Assembly: GCA_943737045.1 (NCBI GenBank) | Contig: CALSFV010000202.1 | Coordinates: 1,364,001 to 1,428,000, forward strand | Source of the DNA: Parapristionchus giblindavisi | Taxonomy: Eukaryota; Nematoda; Chromadorea; Rhabditida; Diplogasteridae | Direction: 5' to 3' | DNA length: 64,000 nt | Part shown: positions 21,490-33,165 of the stretch, piece after piece | How positions within the stretch are numbered: the stretch's first letter is position 1 | How the letters are laid out: each line of letters opens with the position of its first letter | Notes under the pieces: generated by a model | What the model saw: only the letters and a program-made list of their open reading frames with translations | The model's database searches: none | Told to the model about the DNA's origin: nothing | Position numbers and translations under genes: made by a program

Positions 21490-22974
21490 TGTAATTACGG
21501 TGGACTGCTACTTGTGATAATATATGCTAATGGATGAACTATAATAAATATTGACCCTAAACCCAAACGAGAGACTTACGTTACATCCAAACAGTCACGC
21601 GTAATACCCTGACGACGGTGTCGACCCAGCACTTCCGGTGTGGGGTTCCGTTGACTAGGACTGGTCTTTGATCTCTATATGTGTCGACCACAGATACAAA
21701 CATAGGCACATATATTTATGATCATCAACCAGCCAAGATGCAATGAATACGATGCTTATATGAGGCCGTTTGCTTAAGACTCGACTAAGTGCCGGCACAG
21801 TAAAAAAATCAAAATTTGTTGATTGGGGTTCTCAAGGGTGCTGATGACGATGCTCATGTTCATTTTGCACCCAGAGCCACCGTTGAGGCTAGACGACGTC
21901 GCGTTGAAATAGCGTTTTAGTCATTTCTCGTCTCACGATGATGCTAAAATTTGGTGACTATACCCTCCGGGGCAAAATTCGATGGCGATCACGCCTGTCT
22001 AATTCATTTTTCGTGAAAAAGTTTCAGAAATTTTGAAAAAATGGAATTTCTCTTAAAGGCAAAAGTGTATTTTGCTTGATTCACAGATCGGATCGGAATG
22101 ACTTCAGGACCACATAGAAAAAAATTCAGCCAATTTGCTCCCGCGAAATTCGAGAAAATCAACTTTAAGTGTCGTCATTTTGCCGTTGAAATAAAAGGCA
22201 AGAGGCGAGAGAGTGTGGTGGTGTGAGAGAGCAGAGAAAGTTGAAGGGAAGCAACCACTACCACCCCCCCCCCCCTTCCTTCCCATGTCGCCTCACCTGC
22301 CTCTCTGCTCTCTCGCACCAACACACTCTCTCGCCTCTTGCCTCCACTTTAACGGCAAAATGACTACTCTTAAAGTTGATTTTCTCGAATTTCGCGGGAG
22401 CAAATTGGCTGAAATTTTTTCTATGGGGTCCTGAAGTCATTCCGGTCCGATCTGTGTATCAAGCAAAATACACTTTTTCCTTTAAGAGAAATTCCATTTT
22501 TCAAAATTTCTGAAACTTTTTCACGAAAAATGAATTAGACAGACGTGATCGCCATCGAATTCTGCCCCGGAGGGTATAGTCTGGAAATTTTAGCATCATC
22601 GTGTGACGAGAAATGACTAAAAGCGCTATTTCAACGCGACGTCTTCTGGCCTCAACGGTGGATCTAGGTGCAAAATGAACATGAGCATCGTCATCAGCAC
22701 CCTTGAGAACCCCAATCAGCAAATTTTGATTTTTTGACTGTGCCAGATTTCACTGATGTTAGTCGATTCTTACGCAAACGGCCTCATATATGCTAGATCA
22801 AAAACGGGAAAAGTGTTGGAACAATAGGTGAAGCTAGTATTTAGATGGGCAAGATAAGGCTAGCATCCTATTCAATGTCCGGTTCGACAATGGAAGGGAA
22901 ATAGAAGTTTCGAGAAACGTTTCTTCGATGAATAAGATAAGTATTAAGACAACGTACTAAACTAACACACAACA
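21490..22974 (-). repeat. 5' LTR of the left Ty3 element, split by a foldback
   Basis: 21490-21761 and 22788-22974 together match the 458 bp LTR. The break is at GCTTATAT|ATATGC, where an uninterrupted LTR reads CTTATATATGC, so four bases (ATAT) are duplicated around the insert. The outer end abuts the ACAC duplication at 22975. Confidence 0.88.
21762..22787. mobile_element. Foldback element inserted in the LTR
   Basis: The ends are perfect inverted GAGGCCGTTTGC / GCAAACGGCCTC. Arms of about 480 bases are complementary with scattered mismatches, around a short pyrimidine-rich hinge with a C run near 22265. There is no transposase. The 4 bp ATAT duplication and the intact flanking LTR show transposition, not local inversion. 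A single-arm relic lies at 10846-10965. Confidence 0.85.
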
Positions 22975-22978
22975 ACAC

Positions 22979-23331
22979 TAGTATCACTTCACCTCTCTAC
23001 ACAAATATAGATTGATATTGTCCATTTGTATGCATCGTCTCATGCATCCAAGTGACTACGAATATGATCTACTATCTATAAGAATCAGACATACAAGAAT
23101 AAGACTATCGATTGATCTACCGTAACCCTATCCACGGTACCACATCAAGGCGCATACAAAGTGATCTTGGTAGTTGTTCATTCGTGTACAGTTTAAAGAA
23201 ATGAGTAGGGAGGGGTGAGAATTATGGTAACGGAAAGACGTACAAAACTAAATAATGAGAAATGTCTACGATAGGGAGTATGAGGGCTAAAAGATTGAAT
23301 TGCTACGCTGATCTATCCACGAAGCCGTACC
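22979..23331. other. Host DNA between the Ty3 element and the LINE
   Basis: It begins with the continuation of the interrupted exon (about 22979-23014). No other gene was recognised. Confidence 0.4.
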
Positions 23332-23928
23332 CAGCCGTACATGGAGTAAACCCGGTGAGCCTTATATTTGCTCAATACCGGGAGTACCCCACGAACGGAC
23401 ATTCCGGGCTACGGAACCGTGAGACAGAGGACTACCTAAGATCAGAGAAAGATCGATACGGCTATTAAAGGGTGGATACGGTACCTCACTGAAGAAACAT
23501 ACGTAAGTAGATGAACGACGCAACCACATGTAGATGAGACTAGAGAAGTTGAGAGACAGCGAGACGATCATCGAAGTTGCATGATGAGAGAAGAGAGACG
23601 AAGACTGGCTGATGAGAGATGAAGACGGGCATGTGGGATGAGATCTATAATGACAGGAATGATAACTATGAATTACTATGGATCTACTATAAAAACAGGA
23701 TACCCATGCAAGAAACATGAACACTAATCTGTTCAAGACCCAGCCGTACAAGGAGTAAACCCGGCGAGCCGTATAATTGCTCGGTACCGGTAGTACCCCA
23801 CGAAAGGACATTCCGGGCTACGGAACCGTGAGACAGATGACTAACAAGGAAAGATAGATACGGCTATTGTAGGGTGGGATACGATACCTCACTGAAGAAG
23901 CAGACGTAAGTAGATGAACGACGCAAGA
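23332..23928 (+). promoter_or_regulatory. Repeated 5' module of the LINE
   Basis: About 190 bases starting CAGCCGTAC and ending GACGCAA occur at 23332-23524 and again at 23741-23928, immediately before the first LINE ATG, a period of about 409. Between them is a purine-rich stretch with TATAAAAACAGG at about 23690. Repeated 5' modules acting as promoter monomers are known in some L1 elements. Here that role is an inference. Confidence 0.5.
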
Positions 23929-25037
23929 TGTCTCTCGTATTGATTGATTGGCCAATCAATCGTCCACTTCCTTTGACAAGATCTGCCTTAGAATTCGAGA
24001 GGACTCCCAGTAGCAGACTGTTATGTACCGTTAACAGTGATAATCTAACATTCGGTACCGCATCAGGTGATATTATGGAATCGCTAAGAACGTTACTCTC
24101 TCCTAAATCCCGTTCTACTACTAGCTCGGTCAACAAGCGTGCGCGTACTCTCGATGATGACGAACAAGAAGATGGCCTCTCACTCTCTGATATCTGCCAA
24201 CTCATCGTCAAGATGCAAACCGATCTGCGTCGCGAACGACTAAGAAATGATCGATTGGAAAAGACAGTAGAAGATCTTCAAGGTGTTGTCAATACACTCA
24301 AGGTGAACAGCTCTGTTTCAACACCACCCGATACTGTTATGGTTGAACCAAATACTGAGTCTGACAATTCTGCCACCCCATCCAATCATAATCATACAGT
24401 TGATACAAATCATGATAATGAAGATAAGAAAGATCTAGAACGTTCTCTCGTTATTGCTCGCCTCCCTGTTAGCACCTCCAATGATCCATGTGATGTAGCT
24501 TTCGATGATTACAATTCTGTCGTTCGTATAAGTTCCATTCTCGGCTGTACCTTCCTTCCTATATCTGTCTATAGAATGCCCATAGGATCTGATGACTCCT
24601 CCTTCCCTCGTCTGACCAAAGTTGTTTGCCCCACCCGTAAGCATCAACAACTTATGTTAAAGTTTGCCCATCGTATCCGCCATGACCCCCATTTCGGCGA
24701 TATCTACATACGCCCCTCATTTGCAAATCCAGCTGATCGTAAGCCCACTCCTCCCATTCCTCGTCCCTCTACCAATCGTAATAGACATGACTCCACCCAC
24801 TCTAGACATTCTACGCATAGCAAGACCCCTATTCGTCGTTCCCATAATAATGCCCCTCCACATCCTCGTATCCACCCTAAGTCTTATCATTCGTTGCGCC
24901 CTCTATCTCATCCCAATTATGCCCACCCTCCATTCCAACCATATACATACCCTACTCCATTCATGAGTCATTTCAATCACTACGGTGCCCCTCCTAATCT
25001 CGGTACACCATTTTCATCTAATATGTCAAACTGGTAA
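23928..25037 (+). CDS. LINE ORF1 protein, intact
   Basis: 369 codons from ATG 23928; a second in-frame ATG at 24075 (MESLRTLLSPKSRS) may be the real start. Order: serine-rich N terminus with KRARTLDDDEQED, a coiled coil (about residues 85-125), an acidic spacer, a globular RRM-like region (LVIARLPVS through FPRLTKVVCPTRKH, about residues 165-260) and a proline/histidine-rich basic tail. This is the layout of nucleic-acid-binding ORF1 proteins of CR1/L1-type LINEs. No stop or frameshift was seen. It overlaps the ORF2 frame by 16 bases (25022-25037). Confidence 0.75.
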   Translation: MSLVLIDWPINRPLPLTRSALEFERTPSSRLLCTVNSDNLTFGTASGDIMESLRTLLSPKSRSTTSSVNKRARTLDDDEQEDGLSLSDICQLIVKMQTDLRRERLRNDRLEKTVEDLQGVVNTLKVNSSVSTPPDTVMVEPNTESDNSATPSNHNHTVDTNHDNEDKKDLERSLVIARLPVSTSNDPCDVAFDDYNSVVRISSILGCTFLPISVYRMPIGSDDSSFPRLTKVVCPTRKHQQLMLKFAHRIRHDPHFGDIYIRPSFANPADRKPTPPIPRPSTNRNRHDSTHSRHSTHSKTPIRRSHNNAPPHPRIHPKSYHSLRPLSHPNYAHPPFQPYTYPTPFMSHFNHYGAPPNLGTPFSSNMSNW

Positions 25038-27820
25038 ATAGTCACCGGTCCCAACGAACATGCAGATCATATGTTCTTAAAGGGTTCTCTTCAAATTGCC
25101 GCTCGGTTAAAAACAAATTGCCTTACCTTTTTCAACTCCTAACTAAAAACTATTCGATAATTTGTCTATATGAATCCTGGCTAAGTCCTAATTTTCCAAA
25201 CTCATTACTGCTAAATGGCCATGATCATAATTATAATGCATTTCGTAGAGATCGAAACCAAAATGGCGGTGGGGTTATCGTTTTAGTCCATTCCACCATC
25301 AATGTTATACAAGTATCTGATCAATCTATCAAAGGAAACCATGAGCTCCTAGCATTAGACTTAGACATAAACGGCGACTTCATTAGAACTATCTGTGTTT
25401 ACCGTAATCCTAAGGCTAATACAACACAGACTGAATACCTTATAAAGTCAATAACTGATCTTTCATCCTGCCCCCAGCCTTCCATCCTTACTGGTGATTT
25501 CAATTTTCCTGATATCGATTGGTCCATCCACCCACAACACCAAAACTGTACCCCGTCCTCCCGCTTATTCATTGATTTCTGTATCTCTACAAATATGGCC
25601 CAGCTAGTGAAAGAACCGACTCACAAGCTTGGAAACACTCTCGATTTTTTACTATGCAATCATCCAAAATTGATCGATCGCACAGAGGTTGGTCCACCTT
25701 TCTGCACATCTGACCACTACTCATTAGAATTCTCTCTCTCTATTAACCACGCATCACCCTCCTATATCATCAAAAGAAACTATAAAGCTGCAGATTACGA
25801 CCTTATCAATATGCAGCTAGCAAATGTAGACTGGACAAGCATATTTTCCACTACAAAATCAACTGAAAAAATGTATGATATATTTATCAGAACCATAATA
25901 AAATCAATAGACACGCACGTCCCATGGTGTAGAGTAAACGTAAATCATGGCAAGCTGCCACCTCATATGGAGCGCCTATTGAACAAGCGCTTTATAGCAT
26001 GGCAAAGATCAATTAGTCAACCTTCCACTGAAAGTAGACATACTTTTGAGAATCTAAATAAGAAATTCCGAAAGGAGCTTATTCGTCATCACAAGATCAT
26101 AGAAAAAAGAATTATTGATAGTGAGGATAATAATAAGTTCTTTACTTATATGAAACGTTGTACAAGTAATCAAAAAGGTATTGACGGCCTTAAGGATGCA
26201 AATGGAACTTCCGTCCTAAACGACACTGAAAAAGCAAATCTACTTGCTAAAACTTTTGTCGGTGTCTTTACTACTGACAACGGTATCACTCCAACTCCTA
26301 CCCCTCTTTCGCACACTGGAAATTTTGAGGAACCTATCTTCCTAAGACATGAAATCTGTGAATTCATAAATAAATGGAAAAAGTCCTCCTGTAAAACCCC
26401 AGAAAATATTGACTTATATTTTATCAAACAAATATCAATCCCCATTTCCGAACCTTTAGAGATAATCTTTAGAACGTCTTTCGAAACAGGCATCATTCCC
26501 TCTCAGTGGAGGCACTCAATTGTTACACCTGTCAAGAAATCCCCTCCTTTCTCAGACCCATTAAATTATAGACCAATTTCTATCACTTCATTCTTCTGTA
26601 GAGTCTTTGAACGCATTTTAAGCAAGTCCATAATTGCTCATTGCGAATCATTATAAATCTTCCCCGACGAACAGTATGGTTTTAGAAAACATAGATCCCG
26701 TGAACTCCAGATGCTTGAGGTCCTTGAACACTGGTCTGCTTCACTTAGTAACGGTCAGCCTGTTGATGTAATCTATTTTGACTTTGCAAAGGCCTTTGAT
26801 AGAGTATCACATCCTAAACTCTTAGCCAAACTCAATACAATAGGCTTATCTCATAAAACTACAAACTGGATTACTAGCTACCTTTCTCAAAGAACTTTTC
26901 AAGTTAGAGTAAATAATAAACTATCAGAGTCCTACTCCGTATCCAGTGGAGTTCCTCAAGGCTCTGTGCTTGGACCCTTACTTTTCCTTATTTTTACATC
27001 CGAATTACCTTCGTTAGTCCAAAAAGATGGAGTACTAGCTCGTCTATATGCAGACGACATAAAGATATATAAATCATTCGGTAGTAATGAAACGCCCCAA
27101 CCGCTTCAAGCGGCCGTGGACACTATCGTCCAGTGGTCTGCTGATTGGCAATTACCCCTTGCTTCACATAAATGTAATTCACTGCATCTTGGTAGGGCTA
27201 ATCCTAAAAGGATTTATACTATAAATAATGTAAATCTAGATCAAAAAGATGCCGTCAAAGACCTTGGCTTCATTATTCAAAGAGGCCTAACATTTTCAGA
27301 ACATTGTAGATCAATTTCGAACAAAGCAAAGTAGGCCTGTCATATAATTATGCGAGCTCTTCGGACTAATAACCCTAAAATTCTCCTTAAAGCATATTCA
27401 ATCTACATCAGGCCTATTCTAGAAAGCGCATCTGCGGTGTTCAATCCTTATCAGAAAAAAGATATTAAAGTCCTTGAACAGGTACAGAATTACTTCACAA
27501 GAAGGCTGTTCGCACGTTGTTTCAAATCAACGTGGGACAATATGCCGCGGGCAAATGTTCGCAACGAAAAACTCGATCTAGAAACCCTCGAACACCGTAG
27601 ATCCATCATAGACATTAGAACTTCTATTAAACTACTTAGAGGCAAATTTAGGATTTCAAATAAGAAAAATCACTATTTCAAAACATATATTACAAGAAAT
27701 GGGTTGAATTTCTCCAATTCAGGGTCCCGTTTCCAATACAGGCACAATAACTTCTTTTTGCGAGCGGCCCGTTTGCTACCAAAACCCGAAAATAGAATCT
27801 CCTTTGATGTTGGAGACTGA
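25022..27820 (+). pseudogene. LINE ORF2: endonuclease-reverse transcriptase, two nonsense codons
   Basis: One frame runs from 25022 to 27820, broken only by TAA 26654-26656 and TAG 27332-27334. The N-terminal APE-type endonuclease shows NCRSVKNKL, LTGDFNFPDIDW and TSDHYSLEF. RT follows with DFAKAFDRVSHPKL, SGVPQGSVLGPLLF and catalytic YADDIK. The C-terminal end is RLLPKPENRI. It looks like the CR1/Jockey group. The frame has no ATG before the endonuclease, so translation by reinitiation or frameshift from ORF1 is likely. No frameshifts were seen, suggesting a young copy. Confidence 0.85.
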
Positions 27821-28009
27821 TCTGCATGTCCTGTTGTCGCCTATTCATACAGATTCTCTTCCCTCCCCCCAATTCTATCGTCCCTTAGGAACACTGATAT
27901 CTCCTTCTAGGCTCCATCCATATGCACTATTTCATTCCATTCCTTATTTTCTTCATTTGTTTATTTATTTGTTTCACATAATTTGTTCGCTAAATGTGAA
28001 TAAATATAT
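27821..28009 (+). other. LINE 3' untranslated region
   Basis: This short 3' UTR ends in an A+T-rich tail (AATAAATATATATATTATATAAATAATTAC) that joins the right arm of the inverted duplication at about 28010. There is no poly(A). Confidence 0.6.
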
Positions 28010-28030
28010 ATATTATATAAATAATTACAA

Positions 28031-28860
28031 TTAATCGGTTCTATGAATCTCTTCTTCAAGGAGACCGTCTACGGGACCTTCTACGGCGCCTTCGAGTAAT
28101 ACCTCTTCATCTGATGACGATGATGATTGTTCCTGATCGCCCTTGTTATCTTCATTCTTCTGTTGGATCACAATGGGACCGAATACACCTCTACCAGGAG
28201 TCGGTGCTTGTAACGCTGCCATTATCGGATCCTGAAGAAAAATATATAATTCAAGCAACAGTAAGTCGCGTTATGGAAGACATTATAGAGAAATATAGCG
28301 ATCCGGAATCATGGAGATTGAGTGTATATCCTTTTTGTATTATCTCCTTTATGATCTTTCGCGATACAAGCGAGATTATGAGAATAACTTCTTCTTGAGT
28401 ATTCAGGGCGTGATAGATTTTTGCCTGTCGAATGGTTCGCATTCGCATTCTAGATTGGTCATCCTGACTACTTTGTAATTCTGGGTAGTCCCGAATAGTG
28501 TCGACTAGAATGGGGACGCGTGGGATCGAGGCCATTTGATAATAACTCAATCTCATTCCCTGTCTTCTCACTCCTTTTAAAAGCAGAAACTTGTAGAACT
28601 GTGCATTAGAGCAACCATGAAGAGCACTAGAAAAATAAATTAATTAAAATTTGAAAAAAAATATAATCATAAAACAATGATCCAATAAGTTAATCAAAAA
28701 TTTTTTTTTTTAAAAATTATTATTTACCGGGATATGGAGGTGGATATTGAAGTTATGAATAGTACGGCAAGTCGATTGGTAGGGAATAGGAGCTCTATTG
28801 TTCGTATGCACGAATTCATCAATAGGAAGACCGAAGACTTCAACATAGTCAACACGTGTA
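28031..28860 (-). pseudogene. Right copy of the antisense gene, splice donor lost
   Basis: The last exon is 28031-28231 (acceptor CTTCAG intact, stop kept, three residues shorter than the left copy). The middle exon reads from about 28590 to a premature stop, because a deletion of about 47 bases removes the end of the exon and its GTGAGT donor next to ATAACGC (near 28271). It carries a 6-base in-frame addition (MRMR) and three residues more than the left copy near its start. Only the left copy therefore still looks expressible. Confidence 0.6.
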
Positions 28861-29227
28861 TAATTCTGCAGCCTTCAAGATGTTTATATACTCGGTCAAG
28901 TAAGTGAAATAGAAGAAGAATAATAGAGAGTCGGAGAAGGAGATTTGAAACATTTGAAATCATGTTTGAGATATTTAATAAGATAACTGATTCTCTATAG
29001 TCAGAACAAGAAGGTCGAATAGAATAAGGTCATATTAGTTTGAATCATAGTGTTGGTTTAGATCAATTGTAGATAAGCATTCAATGTTATTCAACCTCGC
29101 CATTTTGTCAAGATAGAGATATGGAGAGAGAATAGATGCGAGATAGAGATAGAAAGAGAATGAGCAAGTCGAGGTCCACTAGATTGTCGGTGAATAATAT
29201 CCATTAGTCTTTGCTTTTGTTTTTCAG

Positions 29228-30726
29228 ACATCGGTAATTGTAACAAAGATGCATTTATATTAAAAGATGGTAATATTGGATGTTACAAAGGTGAAATTCG
29301 ACACAAAATCGAATTGGAAAGAGATGCCGAAATTCCTACTCAGAAAGTGTACCGAGTTCCGTTAGAACAAAGAAATGAGATTGAAAAACAAATCAATTAT
29401 ATGCTTGAACAAGGAATAATTCAATCGAGCAACTCACCGTTCGCTTCACCAATAATACTGGTACCTAAAGGCAGCGATAAAAGAGCTTGGCGTATGGTTC
29501 AAGACTATAGAAAACTGAACAATATTACTAAGAAACAGTTCTACTGTTTACCAGCTATAGCGGATATAGTAGATATTACTTCCGGAAAATCTATGTATAC
29601 TACTTTTGACTTTCAGTCTGGATTTTTCCAAATACCAATGTATAGCAAACATGTCGAAAGAACGGCTTTTGCCTGTTTTTTAGGCACATATGAATATTTA
29701 AGAATGCCTCAAGGATTATGTGGTGCTCCAGGCACTTTTCAAAAAGTTATGGAAGAAATGAAAAGGAAGTTAAGATGTGCAATATTAATATACATTGACG
29801 ATGTTATTATTCCTTCACAAGATGCTGAAACACATTTGAATGATATAGAAGAAGTTTTACGAACAATATCACAATATGGTTTGAAGATTAGAGCTGAGAA
29901 GTGTCAATGGGCACAAGAATCTGTTAAATTCCTCGGATTTATCATATCAGGGAAAGGCTTGCAAGTCAACCCTGAAAAAGTAAAAGCAATTGAAGCATAC
30001 CCAAGACCAGAAACGGCAACTGCTTGTAAATCGTTCCTTGGAATGACATCCTACTTCAGAAGATTTATAGCTAAATATGCAGAAATAGCTGATCCCCTAT
30101 ATAAAGCATCTTCCATACCAGGAACAATAGAATGGAATCAACGAATGGAAATTGCATTTAAAGATTTGAAGAAAAGATTAATTACTGCACCAATACTCGC
30201 CCCACCGAGATTGGGAGCACCATTTCAAATAGAAACTGACGCTAGTGGTATTGCCATTGCTGCTGTACTTTTACAAGAAGATGAAAACCAAATGCTTCAT
30301 CCAATTGCCTATGAAAGTAGAATATTGAATAAACATGAGAAAAATTATGTAGCTCTGGAAACAGAAGCATTAGCTATTGTATATGGAGTATTAAAATTTA
30401 AACCATACATATCTGGTGCGAAAACAACAGTTATTACCGATCATGCTCCATTAACTACTATATTTAAAAAGAAAGAATTATCGCACAGACTAGTTCGATA
30501 TCAAATGACTTTATGTGAAAAAGATATTGAAATAGTGTACCGACCAGGAAAGAAAAATCATGTTTGTGACGCATTATCCCGTTATGTTCCAAAAGAAAAT
30601 GAAATCAATACTGTAATTACTGAATCAGATTTATCTAAAGAAAATATTATTATTGATCAAGATAGAGAAGAATGGATCAAAGACTTGAAAACCTATATTC
30701 AAAATCGTAAATGCGAAAGATTATAA
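29228..30726 (+). CDS. Ty3 reverse transcriptase-RNase H (right copy, open)
   Basis: The frame opens after TTTTTCAG (ending 29227) and is uninterrupted to TAA 30724-30726. Its first segment (KGEIRHKIELERD, YRVPLEQRNEIEKQINYML) is the usual linker before RT. RT shows SPFASPIILVPKG, the FDFQSGFFQIP block and YIDDVI. RNase H shows TDASGIAIAAVL, AIVYGVLKFKPYIS and TDHAPLTTIF. No protease was seen upstream. The acceptor at the start suggests pol is expressed from a spliced RNA. Confidence 0.85.
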
Positions 30727-30845
30727 ACTCCTCGGAAAAGTAGAAGATATCTCGTACATAAAGATGTTTTAATGTTTAGAAGAATATATGAAGAAGACTT
30801 AATTGTAATTGCTGAGAATGGAAAATTAAAATATAAAATAATGGA

Positions 30846-31901
30846 ATTTTTCACGGAAACAAATACCTTGGCGCTCACCTTGGAAAAAAGAAAACTATTG
30901 AGAAAATCCAAGAACGTTTCACATGGTTCAATATGGAAAATGATTTAAGAGAATATATAAGATGCTGTGATCAATGTCAAAAGAGAAAAACATCACCTGC
31001 TGATGTAACAAAAGAAGGTTTGGGAAAATTCCCAACGCCAAATTCACCATTTGAAAGAATACATGCAGATATCTTGGGTCCATTACAACAAACAATTAAT
31101 GGAAATCGATATATCTTAGTTATCCAAGATTCATTTACTAAATACGCCATTGCCACTCCTATCATCGATCAGAAAACAGAATCTATTATAAGTGCATTAC
31201 AGAGAGATTTATTCTCAAAACATGGATTTCCTGCCGAACTTTATACTGATTGTGGTTCACAGTTTCTATCAGAAACATTTCAAAATACTTGTAAAGAATT
31301 GAATATCAAACATTCAACATCAACGCCTTATAAACATGAAGCAAATAGACAAGTTGAAAAATTAAATAATACTTTAGAAACTATGATAAGTGCATATTGT
31401 AATGAAAAAGTAGATGATTGGGATAAGCATCTTGACTATGTCGTCTTAGCATATAATTCAAGTACCCATACAATCTTAAATTGCTCACCATATTATGCAC
31501 TGTATGGAAGAAATCCAGTATTTCCTATAGACTTAATGTTAAACAAGAAAACGAAAAGACCGTATGCAGATCAACCAGAATATACAGACATTCTAATCAA
31601 TGATATGAAACAAATTCATAAATTAATACATAATAAAATTGAAGATGCCTCTCTAAAAAATAAGGAATGGCATAAAAAATTTCATCGAATTCGAAGATCA
31701 AGACTCAATATTGGAGATTTGGTATTGTTACGTAAAGGAGTCTCGAACAAACTACGTCCACAATATGATGGTCCATATACGTTAATTGATATTTCTCACC
31801 CTAATGCAACTATACGTAAAGGACAAAAAGAAGAACGAGTACATCTGGATCGTTTGAAGTTCTACCATCTCCTTCTTCAGGACGACTCTTCGAAGCCTTA
31901 G
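30846..31901 (+). CDS. Ty3 integrase (right copy)
   Basis: HHCC domain (HGNKYLGAHLG and CCDQCQKRK), DDE core (ADILGPL, YTDCGSQF, NRQVEKLN) and GPY/F end (YDGPYTLIDI). It is full length compared with the left copy. The 120 bases before it, after the RNase H stop, hold two short frames (ending ISYIKMF, and starting VLMFRRIYEED) that look like the displaced linker. RNase H and integrase are therefore out of register by two frame changes in this copy as well. Confidence 0.83.
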   Translation: MFHGNKYLGAHLGKKKTIEKIQERFTWFNMENDLREYIRCCDQCQKRKTSPADVTKEGLGKFPTPNSPFERIHADILGPLQQTINGNRYILVIQDSFTKYAIATPIIDQKTESIISALQRDLFSKHGFPAELYTDCGSQFLSETFQNTCKELNIKHSTSTPYKHEANRQVEKLNNTLETMISAYCNEKVDDWDKHLDYVVLAYNSSTHTILNCSPYYALYGRNPVFPIDLMLNKKTKRPYADQPEYTDILINDMKQIHKLIHNKIEDASLKNKEWHKKFHRIRRSRLNIGDLVLLRKGVSNKLRPQYDGPYTLIDISHPNATIRKGQKEERVHLDRLKFYHLLLQDDSSKP

Positions 31902-32032
31902 CTCGTCTCAATATCTCCAATTTGTACATCACTTTGTTGCTTTTCCCCTCATGTAATTGTCTTTTCTCCCCTAAACAATTTTCTACTTTTCATTCAATCT
32001 GACGAGGGCGTCAGTCTCTCGAAACGGAGGGA

Positions 32033-32490
32033 TGTTATGTGTTAGTTTAGTACGTTGTCTTAACACTTATCTTATTCATCGAAGAAACGTTTCTCGAAAC
32101 TTCTATTTCCCTTCCATTGTCGAACCGGACATTGAATAGGATGCTAGCCTTATCTTGCCCATCTCCATACTAGCTTCACCTATTGTTCCAACACTTTTCC
32201 CGTTTTTGATCTAGCATATATAAGCATCGTATTCATTGTATCTTGGCTGGTTGATGATCATAAATATATGTGCCTATGTTTGTATCTGTGGTCGACACAT
32301 ATAGAGATCAAAGACCAGTCCTAGTCAACGGAACCCCACACCGGAAGTGCTGGGGTCGACACCGTCATCAGGGTATTACGCGTGACTGTTTGGATGTAAC
32401 GTAAGTCTCTCGTTTGTGTTTAGGGTCAATATTTAGTATAGTTCATCCATTAGCATATATTATCACAAGTAGCAGTCCACCGTAATTACA
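32033..32490 (+). repeat. 3' LTR of the right Ty3 copy (458 bp)
   Basis: It starts TGTTATGTG directly after CGGAGGGA (polypurine tract) and ends GTAATTACA, then GTGT. No partner 5' LTR exists on this arm. Confidence 0.9.
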
Positions 32491-32690
32491 GTGTCTAGTA
32501 ATTGATCACAGCGGAGAGTGCATGAAAAAATCTCATTGTCGGTGTGAATTTGATAAACAGCATCAGTTATGGTCACTGGTTTAGACAAATCCGGATGCTT
32601 TGATCTTTTATCGGTTTTCGTCCTTCTTTCCTCCGTATGCTCTAGCGAGAAAACATTCTTAGACCGTAAATTAGGATAGCCAACGTTCAT
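32491..32690 (-). pseudogene. Second copy of the LTR-interrupted exon
   Basis: Reading leftwards from ATG (complement of 32688-32690) it is the counterpart of 15985-16184 and also runs into the LTR. The downstream remainder is not present on this arm. Confidence 0.45.
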
Positions 32691-32934
32691 GAATAGGGCA
32701 TCTGAAAGCCTTTATGAAACTGACAGTCAGTTCAAAGTTCAAAGTGCAAAGGTCTCGTTGCCTTCGACCAAAAAAGTTTGTGGAATGTTGTGATCTGTAA
32801 AGTCATTGAAGCTATGATATTATCTCCTTCTACACGTTGACTCATTGTTTCTTCGTCATGGTCGATCGAGGTCATCGATGATCATCATGATTATCGCTGA
32901 TGATCTACTCTAATGGGTTCTGGAGAGAACATCG

Positions 32935-33165
32935 ATGCTATGTCGAATTTCGCCCCACAGTAGCGAATACTATCACTATTCGATACCGTTTCTTATTTTG
33001 CGATTTATTAGAAGAGTAGGTGTCTATGTTAACTTTTCTATATCAGCTTCGTCGATGAAGTCGTCCGAGGAAGGGTGTCAACATGGAGATGGAGACGAAA
33101 CTGCTCGACGGAGATCTAAATGGGCTACGTTGAAGTGCAACGACTATTTCCTCGAAGACTCGTAG
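32935..33165 (+). CDS. Second copy of the small conserved ORF
   Basis: Counterpart of 15507-15740. It is one residue shorter through a 3-base deletion, the frame is kept, and it ends FLEDS and TAG. Function unknown. Confidence 0.35.
   Translation: MLCRISPHSSEYYHYSIPFLILRFIRRVGVYVNFSISASSMKSSEEGCQHGDGDETARRRSKWATLKCNDYFLEDS

Larger units (their letters stand above)
16185..22974 (-). mobile_element. Ty3/gypsy LTR retrotransposon, left copy, with both LTRs
   Basis: Transcription is leftwards. The 5' LTR is 21490-22974 (split by a foldback) and the 3' LTR is 16185-16642; both have TG...CA ends. Plus-strand ACAC flanks both sides (16181-16184 and 22975-22978), a 4 bp target duplication. A primer-binding site starting TGGAGGTCCC directly follows the 5' LTR (complement of 21472-21489), compatible with a tRNA-Gln-type 3' end. 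A polypurine tract CGGAGGGA precedes the 3' LTR. The order RT, RNase H, integrase is that of Ty3/gypsy. No gag was found; an antisense spliced gene lies in its place. Confidence 0.85.
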
